A DNA stretch of 7,239 nt. Origin: Chitinophagaceae bacterium (GTDB lineage Bacteria > Bacteroidota > Bacteroidia > Chitinophagales > UBA10324). Position numbers and translations under genes: made by a program. Below the pieces are notes generated by a model that saw nothing but the letters and a program-made list of their open reading frames with translations, did not search any database and was not told the origin of the DNA. The stretch lies in NCBI GenBank assembly GCA_023251195.1, contig JAHEZG010000204.1:1-7239 (forward strand), written 5' to 3'. This document shows, one piece after another, positions 1-6,278 of the stretch (its first letter is position 1; every line of letters begins with the position of its first letter).

Positions 1-2010
1 GCAGTAGAGATTGCATGCGATAAAGAAGAAACAAAAAATTTATTGGAAGCAGCAGAGATTCCTGTTCCGCGCGGCATCATTTGTTACGATGAAGAAGATT
101 TAGAAATGGCTGCGAAAAAATATGGTTATCCGTTAGTCACCAAACCGGTGAACGGAAATCATGGCAAGGGCGCATCCACTGATTTAAAAAACTGGGACGA
201 GTTGTTAGTTGGTTTTCACGCCGCAAAAAAATACGGTCGCGGAATAATTGTGGAGCGTTTCATCACCGGACTTGATCATCGTGTGCTCGTTATTAATTAC
301 AAATTCGTTGCGGCAGCCATCCGCAAACCCGCCGCTGTTACAGGCGATGGAAAACAAACCATTCAACAATTAATTGATAAAGTAAATACAGATCCACGCA
401 GAGGTTACGGTCACGAAAAAGTTTTGACATCCATTAAAGTGGATGATCATACACTGAAAATTCTCACCGATAAAAATCTCACACTCGATTCTGTTCTTGA
501 AAAAAATAAAGAGTTGTGGTTAAAGCCCACTGCCAATCTCAGCACCGGCGGCACATCAACTGATATAACTGATCTCGTTCACCCCGATAATATTTTTATG
601 TGCGAACGAATAGCGCGCATCATCGGTCTTGATATTTGCGGCATTGATATTATGGCATCAAGTTTAAGTGTTCCCGTTACCGAAAACGGCGGAGCAGTGC
701 TCGAAGTAAATGCTGCACCTGGTTTCAGAATGCACATTTCTCCTGCTGAAGGATTGCCACGCAATGTGGCCGAACCTGTTATTGATATGTTGTTTCCGCC
801 CGGCACATCAGCCCGCATTCCAATTATTGCAGTCACTGGTACAAACGGAAAAACAACAACCACACGATTAACTGCGCACATTGTAAAATCAATGGGCTAC
901 AAAGTTGGTTTCACTACTACTGATGGAATTTATATTCAGAATCAAATGCTCATGCGCGGCGATTGCACAGGCCCCGTATCATCAGAGTTTGTGTTGAAAG
1001 ATCCTTCAGTTGATTTCGCAGTGTTGGAATGTGCGCGTGGCGGAATACTTCGTGCAGGTTTAGGATTTCATAATTGTGATATTGCTATCGTAACAAATGT
1101 GGCTGCCGATCACCTCGGGTTGCAGGGCATTGATACATTGGAACAATTAGCAAGAGTGAAAGGTGTTGTGCCCGAAACTGTTTTACCAAGTGGTTATGCA
1201 ATACTGAATGCCGACGATGATTTGGTTTATAAAATGCGCGAGAGTTTAAATTGCAAAGTCGCGTTCTTCAGCATGGACGAAAATAATCCGCGCATCAAAG
1301 CACACTGCGCCGCAGGCGGACTCGCAGCCATTGCCGAAAACGGTTATGTAACAATTTGCAAGGGCACATGGAAAATCCGCGTTGATAAAATCAGCAACAT
1401 CCCGCTCACATTCGGTGGTCGCGCCGTGTTCAATGTGCTCAATGTTTTGCCATCAGTACTTGCCGGTTTCATTCGCGGTTTCAAAATCGAAGACATCAAG
1501 CAGGCATTGGAAACTTTCATTCCATCACCTGGCCAAACTCCCGGTCGCATGAACATGTTCCAGTTCCGCAATTTTTCGGTCATGGTTGATTATGCGCACA
1601 ACACTGCGGGCTTTGAAGCCATCGGAAAATTTTTAGAGAAAGTAGATGCACATCCCAAAGTCGGAATCATTGCCGGTGTTGGTGATCGTAGAGACGAAGA
1701 CATTATTGCACTCGGAACCACAGCAGCTAAAATGTTTGATCAGATAATTATCCGTCAGGATAAAAATCTCCGCGGCCGCAGCGAAGACGAAATTATTGAT
1801 CTCATGAAACAGGGAATTGCGCAGGTAGATGTAAGCAAAGTGGCCGAAGTATTCCGCAAAGAAAGCGAAGCCATTGATTACGCAATCAGCAATGCAGTAA
1901 AAGGTTCCTTCGTTATCATTTGCAGCGATGTGGTGCCCGATGCATTGGATCAAATCATGCGCTTGAAAGAAGCAGATGATTTAGTAGAATCAAATGGGAA
2001 ACTGGTTTGA
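1..2010 (+). CDS. cphA: Cyanophycin synthetase, CphA1 type (5'-truncated by the window edge)
   Basis: Catalyses ATP-dependent, primer-elongating synthesis of cyanophycin, adding Asp to the backbone and Arg to its side chain; cytoplasmic. The reading frame is open from base 1, so the start lies upstream. 669 residues are visible, and family members have roughly 870-900, so the N-terminal domain and the start of the ATP-grasp domain are missing. In window residue numbers, the ATP-grasp part carries GNHGKG (51-57), NLSTGG (179-184) and EVNAAPGFRMH (235-245). The Mur-ligase-like part carries the P-loop GTNGKTTTT (280-288), DHLGL (370-374), LNADD (402-406), DYAHN (530-534), GDRRDED (561-567) and RGRSEDE (591-597). 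Both ATP-using halves look intact, which favours CphA1 over the dipeptide-polymerising CphA2, whose second half is degenerate. No frameshift is seen. It is more G+C-rich than most of the window. The next gene, an aminotransferase, lies on the same strand. Confidence 0.96.
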   Translation, partial: AVEIACDKEETKNLLEAAEIPVPRGIICYDEEDLEMAAKKYGYPLVTKPVNGNHGKGASTDLKNWDELLVGFHAAKKYGRGIIVERFITGLDHRVLVINYKFVAAAIRKPAAVTGDGKQTIQQLIDKVNTDPRRGYGHEKVLTSIKVDDHTLKILTDKNLTLDSVLEKNKELWLKPTANLSTGGTSTDITDLVHPDNIFMCERIARIIGLDICGIDIMASSLSVPVTENGGAVLEVNAAPGFRMHISPAEGLPRNVAEPVIDMLFPPGTSARIPIIAVTGTNGKTTTTRLTAHIVKSMGYKVGFTTTDGIYIQNQMLMRGDCTGPVSSEFVLKDPSVDFAVLECARGGILRAGLGFHNCDIAIVTNVAADHLGLQGIDTLEQLARVKGVVPETVLPSGYAILNADDDLVYKMRESLNCKVAFFSMDENNPRIKAHCAAGGLAAIAENGYVTICKGTWKIRVDKISNIPLTFGGRAVFNVLNVLPSVLAGFIRGFKIEDIKQALETFIPSPGQTPGRMNMFQFRNFSVMVDYAHNTAGFEAIGKFLEKVDAHPKVGIIAGVGDRRDEDIIALGTTAAKMFDQIIIRQDKNLRGRSEDEIIDLMKQGIAQVDVSKVAEVFRKESEAIDYAISNAVKGSFVIICSDVVPDALDQIMRLKEADDLVESNGKLV

Positions 2011-2024
2011 CATTATCATAACAT

Positions 2025-2052
2025 TTTGAACATTAAACTTTAAACTTTGAAC
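2025..2052. repeat. Four tandem copies of a 7-bp unit, TTTRAAC-like
   Basis: Between cphA and the aminotransferase gene the sequence reads TTTGAAC, ATTAAAC, TTTAAAC, TTTGAAC head to tail, followed by a degenerate TTTTAAT at 2053-2059. The period is exactly 7 bp and the fourth copy ends 17 bases before the aminotransferase ATG. The role is unknown. The TTTG words resemble pieces of Bacteroidota promoter boxes, but no pair has the expected spacing, so I do not call a promoter here. Confidence 0.75.
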
Positions 2053-2069
2053 TTTTAATTTGCAGCACG

Positions 2070-3353
2070 ATGGATACCATGACTGAACAACGAAACCTTA
2101 TAGTTTCCACAATGGCGGAGAACCTCATAGGTTCCGAAATAATAAAACTCGGAGGAGAAATAAACGAGCGCATAAAAAAAGGAGAGAAGATAAACAACTA
2201 CACCATCGGCGATTTCGATCCGAAAGTTTTTCCGATACCACAGGAGTTGACTGATGAAATTATTCGTGCCATGCGCGAAGGTCACACAAACTACCCAACA
2301 GCAAACGGAATAATAGAATTGAGAAAAGCTGTTGCAGCATTCCTCAATCGTTTTTTAAAACTCAATTATTCAAGTGATGAAATCTTAATAACAAGCGGTG
2401 CTCGTCCTGCTATTTATGCAGCATACATTACACTTTTAGATGAAGGTGATAAAGTTATTTACCCTGTTCCGAGTTGGAATAATAATCACTACATACATCT
2501 GTCAAGAGCAAGAGGAGTGATGGTTGAAACCACAGTGGAAAATAATTTCATGCCCACTGCCGATGATATTCGTCCGCATATTTCTGATGCAACATTAATT
2601 GCATTGTGTTCACCACTTAATCCAACAGGAACAACTTTCACTGCTGATACACTTGCCGAAATTTGTGATATGATTCTGGAAGAAAACAGCCGAAGAAGCG
2701 CCGATGAAAAACCATTGTACTTATTGTATGATCAGATTTACTGGGCACTGACTTTCCGCGATACCGTGCATGTCAATCCTGTTACACTTCGCCCCGAGAT
2801 GCGTAACTATACTATTTTTGTTGATGGATTATCAAAAGCATTCGCAGCAACCGGCATCCGCGTCGGATGGACTTTCGGTCCGCCAAGTATTATTGATAAA
2901 ATGAAAGCAATTCTCTCGCATGTCGGCGCATGGGCTCCCAAGGCAGAACAAATTGCCTCAGCAAGATACTTAACACAAGAAGCGCGGATCGATGAATTTT
3001 TATTTCACTTTAAAAACGAAGTTGATTTCCGTCTCGAACATTTTTACAATGGAATTCAACAACTGAAAAATAAAGGATATAAGGTAGATGCCATTGCACC
3101 ACAAGCAGCAATCTATCTCACAGTTCAATTTAATTTGATTGGTAAAAAAACTTCTGAAGGAAAAACGCTCGAAGACTCAAACGATATACTTTACTATTTA
3201 ATTGATGAAGCGAAAGTGGCGCTTGTTCCATTTTCTGCTTTCGGTGCATCAAACAATTCTACCTGGTATCGTCTTTCAGTTGGCACTTGTACACGCGAAG
3301 AAATTGCTGAAGTGATTTACAAATTGGATAACGCACTATCAAAGTTGAAATAG
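2070..3353 (+). CDS. PLP-dependent aminotransferase, class I/II (aspartate-aminotransferase-like)
   Basis: A 427-residue fold-type I aminotransferase, expected to move an amino group between an amino acid and a 2-oxo acid in the cytoplasm. Visible family residues: TSGARPAIYAAY (108-119) for cofactor phosphate contact, W136 in YPVPSW as the likely ring-stacking residue, N184 in SPLNPTG, D221 and Y224 in YDQIYW, K256 in SKAFAATGIRVGW as the Schiff-base lysine, and R401 in RLSVG for the substrate carboxylate. All key residues are present and the length is normal. The ATG at 2070 is taken; an ATG three codons later (2079) is equally possible since neither has a ribosome-binding site. It follows cphA by 59 bases on the same strand and may share its transcript. 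A role in Asp/Glu supply for, or use of, cyanophycin is inferred from position; the substrate cannot be read from sequence. Confidence 0.92.
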   Translation: MDTMTEQRNLIVSTMAENLIGSEIIKLGGEINERIKKGEKINNYTIGDFDPKVFPIPQELTDEIIRAMREGHTNYPTANGIIELRKAVAAFLNRFLKLNYSSDEILITSGARPAIYAAYITLLDEGDKVIYPVPSWNNNHYIHLSRARGVMVETTVENNFMPTADDIRPHISDATLIALCSPLNPTGTTFTADTLAEICDMILEENSRRSADEKPLYLLYDQIYWALTFRDTVHVNPVTLRPEMRNYTIFVDGLSKAFAATGIRVGWTFGPPSIIDKMKAILSHVGAWAPKAEQIASARYLTQEARIDEFLFHFKNEVDFRLEHFYNGIQQLKNKGYKVDAIAPQAAIYLTVQFNLIGKKTSEGKTLEDSNDILYYLIDEAKVALVPFSAFGASNNSTWYRLSVGTCTREEIAEVIYKLDNALSKLK

Positions 3354-3377
3354 ATGAAATTGATTCATTTTTTTTTC
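3353..3377 (+). terminator. Weak candidate intrinsic terminator after the aminotransferase gene
   Basis: ATGAA (3354-3358) pairs with TTCAT (3364-3368) around a 5-base loop, and a run of nine T begins at 3368. A G-T wobble at 3353/3369 could add a sixth pair. The stem is short and AT-only in its core apart from one G-C pair, so it would be weak. A second, wider inverted repeat (ATTGATT 3359-3365 with AATCAAT 3380-3386, then GATGA 3353-3357 with TCATC 3390-3394) overlaps the stop codons of both convergent genes. The position between convergent genes supports a terminator; the stability does not. Confidence 0.35.
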
Positions 3378-3381
3378 TAAA

Positions 3382-4071
3382 TCAATAACTCATCACTATA
3401 GTTTTATCTTTTCGGTAAACTGAATATCCGGCATAAATAAAAATAATGCCGAGCAATTCTGAAATGTATAGAACTTCATTATGCCCGTAATGCATAAATG
3501 CACCGCCAATGCCCGGGAGCAAGCCGCCAAAAGCAATTAATACATTTCCGTAACATTTATTCAGCGAAACTTTTTTCTTCCAGAATCCCCATGCTGCAAA
3601 CATGGTTCCGCCAACAAAAAACAAAAGCGCATAAGTATTTATAACAATTGGAAACAAACGAACTTCACTCCAAAGAATCACATTGCCTGATAATCGGTAG
3701 TTATCAACTTTAGCGTAATCAATGGGGCTGAGTGCGCATGCAATTGCACCAACTAAAATTACGGGAACTAATAATGCCGTTAAAAAATCAGCCGGGTTTC
3801 TTTTCATTATTAGGTAAATGGTTCCTTGTGCCAAAGGAACTCCACCCATCATTGCACCCAAAATGTACCAGGCTTTAAAAACAGATTCGTGCCAGCCGAT
3901 AATTGCAGTGATTGATTCAGGAATAGTTCCTGCGCCATAAAAAAATACCCCGATAATCCACCATCCGAAGTACTTGGTTTTATTTTTTTTCCAGTGGAAA
4001 ATGAGTTCAGTACAAAACAGAATTGAGACCAACGAGGTAATTATCGGAATATAGTAAACAGGGCTATGCAC
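3382..4071 (-). CDS. Seven-helix integral membrane protein of unknown function
   Basis: A 229-residue protein I do not recognise. Hydrophobic stretches at about 5-25, 35-58, 66-88, 96-115, 138-162, 174-193 and 201-219 suggest seven membrane helices. Positive clusters (KKNK at 28-31, KR at 90-91, KKK at 165-167, RKDK at 220-223) fall on alternating loops, giving an N-outside, C-inside topology by the positive-inside rule. The layout resembles the seven-helix sensor region of some histidine kinases, but no kinase or other soluble domain follows; that resemblance is only general. The start is GTG at 4069-4071: an in-frame TAA lies four codons upstream with no other usable start between, and the next Met is at residue 74. 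It is convergent with the aminotransferase and divergent from the receiver-domain gene, 140 bases away, so the two could be co-regulated. Confidence 0.75.
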   Translation of the reverse strand: MHSPVYYIPIITSLVSILFCTELIFHWKKNKTKYFGWWIIGVFFYGAGTIPESITAIIGWHESVFKAWYILGAMMGGVPLAQGTIYLIMKRNPADFLTALLVPVILVGAIACALSPIDYAKVDNYRLSGNVILWSEVRLFPIVINTYALLFFVGGTMFAAWGFWKKKVSLNKCYGNVLIAFGGLLPGIGGAFMHYGHNEVLYISELLGIIFIYAGYSVYRKDKTIVMSY

Positions 4072-4097
4072 GGTGTGAAGTTAGTTTTATTCTTGTA

Positions 4098-4123
4098 TGA
4101 TAAAATCGATTGAATTTTTATCA
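4098..4123. repeat. Inverted repeat in the divergent gap (possible operator)
   Basis: TGATAAAA (4098-4105) is matched by its reverse complement TTTTATCA (4116-4123) across a 10-base spacer. Allowing one bulged T, the arms extend to nine pairs. It lies 26 bases upstream of the GTG of the membrane-protein gene and 88 bases upstream of the receiver gene. The position suits a regulator site or the 5' leader of the membrane-protein transcript, but an AT-rich 8-bp inverted repeat in AT-rich DNA could arise by chance. Confidence 0.35.
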
Positions 4124-4211
4124 CTTACCTATTTAATTCAGGTTAACAATTTATCAGTTTTCATAAAATGAAAAAGAGTTTAGATTTACTTGCGAAAAAA
4201 AATAAACCTAA

Positions 4212-4586
4212 ATGGCTAAAAGTATTTTTATAGTTGATGACGATAAGTTTTTTGGTGAAATGTTAAAAGCACATTTAAATAAAAAAGGAGGCAGAAATGT
4301 TTCAGTATTTTTAACAGGAGAAGATTGTTTAAATAATCTGGATGAAAATCCCAATCTAATAATTCTTGATTATAATTTAGATAGCATACATAAAGAGGCC
4401 GCCAACGGTTTAAAAATTCTTCAGTTAATCCGTAAAAAAAATCAATTACTACCGGTTGTCATGTTATCTAACCAGGATCAATACAGCATTGCATTACAAA
4501 CCATACAAAAAGGTGCCGAGCAATATGTGATTAAAGATGAAGATGCTTTTGAAAATATAGATCGGATACTGGCTGATATTCTTTAG
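4212..4586 (+). CDS. Stand-alone response-regulator receiver protein (CheY-like)
   Basis: A 124-residue single receiver domain with no output domain, acting in the cytoplasm as a phospho-switch or relay. Landmarks are all present: the acidic cluster D9-D10-D11, phospho-acceptor D53 in LIILDYNL, the switch hydroxyl S86 in VMLSNQ, and K108 in YVIKDED. The loop after D53 is longer than in CheY: about a dozen residues (DSIHKEAANG) replace the usual MPxMxG turn, which may alter partner choice. No histidine kinase or phosphotransferase lies in the window. The ATG at 4212 is directly preceded by an in-frame TAA, which fixes the upstream limit. The leader is A-rich with no Shine-Dalgarno sequence. 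The MORN gene follows after 51 bases on the same strand. The coding sequence is notably AT-rich (13 G+C of 60 at 4321-4380). Confidence 0.93.
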   Translation: MAKSIFIVDDDKFFGEMLKAHLNKKGGRNVSVFLTGEDCLNNLDENPNLIILDYNLDSIHKEAANGLKILQLIRKKNQLLPVVMLSNQDQYSIALQTIQKGAEQYVIKDEDAFENIDRILADIL

Positions 4587-4637
4587 GCATATTTTTTGGA
4601 TTAAAAAGAAAATTCAAAAACAACAAAAAGCTAAATC

Positions 4638-5027
4638 ATGAAACACTTTTTCTCAGTATTAATTCTTCTCGGTTTTTTAATTCCCGCAACTGCACAAACA
4701 TCCGGACCAGTAAAGACTTCAGGATGTGTGGAAGGTAATTGTGGCGAAGGCACAGGAAAATATTTATTTGAAAACGGAGATAAGTATAACGGTGAGTGGC
4801 ATGGCGGAATGCGTACCGGATATGGCCGATACGATTATAAAAACGGTGATTGGTACATAGGTGATTTTAGAAATGATGCCATTGATGGAAAAGGAACCTT
4901 GCACCTGAAAACAGGAGAAATTATTTCGGGCGTTTGGCAAAACTATGTCCTCGTAAAAATTGAAGATGCAAAATATGCGGCCCGATTAAATTTAACCTTG
5001 CCGTTAATGCAGATCAAAAAAAATTAA
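4638..5027 (+). CDS. Secreted MORN-repeat protein
   Basis: A 129-residue protein with a clear signal peptide: K2 at the start, a hydrophobic core at about 4-16, and an AxA cleavage site (A17-T18-A19, cut before Q20). The mature part has about two and a half MORN units (about 37-49, 50-72 and 73-95), showing the pattern YxGxWxxGxxxGxGxxxxxxG, for example YNGEWHGGMRTGYGRYDY, with a remnant SGVW at 97-100. The Cys pair C30/C35 (CVEGNC) just before the first repeat could form a disulfide outside the cytoplasm; this Cys-EG-x-Cys lead-in looks typical of bacterial MORN proteins. No enzymatic domain follows. It may share a transcript with the receiver gene 51 bases upstream. The function is unknown; MORN units generally mediate binding to membranes or proteins. 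Confidence 0.88.
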   Translation: MKHFFSVLILLGFLIPATAQTSGPVKTSGCVEGNCGEGTGKYLFENGDKYNGEWHGGMRTGYGRYDYKNGDWYIGDFRNDAIDGKGTLHLKTGEIISGVWQNYVLVKIEDAKYAARLNLTLPLMQIKKN

Positions 5028-5044
5028 ATGTTCAAATAATGAAT

Positions 5045-5401
5045 TTAAGATTCTGTCTCTACAGTGGCAGGTTCAACCATAATGGTTAAAATAAAATCAC
5101 TGTTCATGCTGAACTTAAAATAACCGATTCCTATTTGTTGCTTCATGGCAATATTCTGACGAAGTGTTTCGGATAAATCTTTTGCAATCGGCGGTATAGA
5201 GCTGTTATTTAATACCCGGCTATCTCTCATTTCAAGATCAAATTCAAATGAAATTTTTTTCCTTTTGCTGGCAACCTGAAATTCAGGTTTGTAAAGAGAA
5301 AAAGATACTTGTTCGTTTTTTCGCTGAGCTTCTTTAATTTTCATAGCAATAACCGGAAGGTATTTTTTCCAAACTGCCTGATAAATTTCCAACTCTTTCA
5401 T
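5045..5401 (-). CDS. Small protein of unknown function
   Basis: A 118-residue soluble protein that I do not recognise. It has no signal peptide or membrane helix. By eye it has a charged N-terminal helix (about 1-28, rich in Lys/Glu), alternating strand-like stretches (31-37, 49-59), a second helix (about 71-87) and two closing strands (93-99, 102-110), suggesting a compact alpha/beta fold. It begins with ATG at 5399-5401 and the stop lies 17 bases from the end of the convergent MORN gene. It is divergent from the lipoprotein gene, with 133 bases between their starts. The clean start, the lack of competing frames and the balanced amino-acid composition argue for a real gene. Confidence 0.7.
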   Translation of the reverse strand: MKELEIYQAVWKKYLPVIAMKIKEAQRKNEQVSFSLYKPEFQVASKRKKISFEFDLEMRDSRVLNNSSIPPIAKDLSETLRQNIAMKQQIGIGYFKFSMNSDFILTIMVEPATVETES

Positions 5402-5446
5402 TTTAAAATTTTTGTAAAGATAATCAAAAGAAATAGATGCAACTTT

Positions 5447-5465
5447 CCGGTCACAATTTCACCGG
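5447..5465. repeat. Short GC-rich inverted repeat in the divergent gap
   Basis: CCGGT (5447-5451) and ACCGG (5461-5465) flank a 9-base spacer; two T-G wobbles could lengthen the stem outward. It stands out because the surrounding 133-base gap is almost all A and T. It may be a regulator site serving one of the two divergent genes. The evidence is only symmetry and position. Confidence 0.3.
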
Positions 5466-5506
5466 GGTTTCTTTAATTCCATTTTAAATCTTTATTCTCC
5501 AATTGT

Positions 5507-5514
5507 TAAATTTG
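5507..5514 (+). promoter_or_regulatory. Bacteroidota-type -7 promoter box for the lipoprotein gene
   Basis: TAAATTTG exactly matches the TAnnTTTG -7 consensus of the Bacteroidota primary sigma factor. At the expected place for the -33 TTTG box there is a 3-of-4 match, TTTT at 5482-5485, with a 21-base spacer. The predicted transcript would begin near 5520, giving a leader of about 15 bases before the TTG start at 5535, which supports that start. Confidence 0.45.
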
Positions 5515-5534
5515 AATTAATAAAAACAATCATT

Positions 5535-6278
5535 TTGTCAAAAAACAAAGCTCTACAAATCGTTTGGGGGTTAGCCTTAAGCCTGTTTTCAGCCTGTTCT
5601 TTTTTTAGCGGGACTGAAACTGATGTTAAAAAAAATGAAATAGGAATGCTACCTGCTGAAGACCGAAAATATGTATTAAAATCGGCCATTATAAAATTAA
5701 AAAGTTCAAAGCCGATTTTAGGATCTGATGTTGAATCAACAATTTATTTTGATGATTATGGCGATAAATATTGTAATATAACTGACACAAAACTAAAATA
5801 CAAAAACACAACAATTGTAACCGGCTCAATCAGCATTACAAAAAACGATTATACCTACACTTACAATCCGGAAAAAAAGACCGGAACAAAAAGCAGAAAC
5901 AAAGGAAATTTTAACCCCATGCACATTGATTTTTCAAAAATGGATGCCCAGTCACTTGAATCTAATGGCATAAGAAAAGTGGGGCAATCAGTATACTTAG
6001 GCAGGGATTGTGATGTTTATGAAATGGAAAATCCATCGCTTGAAATGACCGGACGATATGAAGTGTGGAATAAAATCCCATTGAAATATTTTACCAAAAT
6101 CGGCTCGTCGCAAATAGAAATGTATGTAACTGAAATTGACGAAAACGCTCTTGTACCTGAAAGCATATTTGACCTTCCAAAAGATGTTGAATTTATTGAG
6201 GCAACAAATCCCTTAGTATCACCAACCGAACACGCTCCTTCAGATTCTGTATTGAATCTTCCGGAACAGGAAAAATAG
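5535..6278 (+). CDS. Predicted lipoprotein, LolA/DUF4412-like
   Basis: A 247-residue protein with a lipoprotein signal: K3/K5, a hydrophobic core at about 10-19, then LFSAC with the lipid-carrying Cys at 21. Phe at -3 is a weak spot in the lipobox. The residues after Cys (SFFSG) lack the acidic or Lys-Asp surface-export signal of Bacteroidota lipoproteins, so it probably faces the periplasm. The body alternates beta strands and ends with IFDLPKDVEF, and the YEVWNKIPLKY stretch resembles LolA-like or DUF4412 half-barrels; this is recognition by feel, not by search. The start is TTG at 5535: the frame is open upstream but has no ATG or GTG from about 5466 on, and the signal peptide begins here. 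The Ser/Pro/Glu-rich tail from residue 220 is encoded antisense to the 3' end of plsC. Confidence 0.75.
   Translation: MSKNKALQIVWGLALSLFSACSFFSGTETDVKKNEIGMLPAEDRKYVLKSAIIKLKSSKPILGSDVESTIYFDDYGDKYCNITDTKLKYKNTTIVTGSISITKNDYTYTYNPEKKTGTKSRNKGNFNPMHIDFSKMDAQSLESNGIRKVGQSVYLGRDCDVYEMENPSLEMTGRYEVWNKIPLKYFTKIGSSQIEMYVTEIDENALVPESIFDLPKDVEFIEATNPLVSPTEHAPSDSVLNLPEQEK

Noticed and set aside
579..1953. Open frames on the - strand inside cphA (579-881, 1344-1583, 1633-1953).
   Set aside because: They lie antisense to strongly conserved cyanophycin synthetase sequence and their products show no family features; they are shadows of the real frame.
2025..2049. Reading the TTTG words of the 7-bp repeat as -33 and -7 promoter boxes.
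   Set aside because: The TA-to-TTTG distance is one base too long (TAAACTTTG) and the gap from the first TTTG to the TA is only 12 bases, far short of about 20.
4181..4188. TAGATTTA as a -7 promoter box for the receiver gene.
   Set aside because: It misses the final G of TAnnTTTG and no TTTG lies at the -33 position. The position is right, but the match is too weak to list.
4168..4233. A 21-codon open frame (starts MKKSLDLL) overlapping the receiver start, with an A8 run that could allow frame slippage.
   Set aside because: The receiver frame has TAA at 4203-4205 and 4209-4211, so slippage on the A-run would end there and not fuse the two frames. Lys-rich short frames are expected in A-rich leaders.
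5024..5048. Hairpin between the convergent MORN and 118-residue genes (TTAAA/TTTAA plus TTC/GAA with a 2-base bulge).
   Set aside because: It is almost wholly AT, interrupted, and lacks a T-run after the stem. As a terminator it would be very weak, and it overlaps both stop codons.
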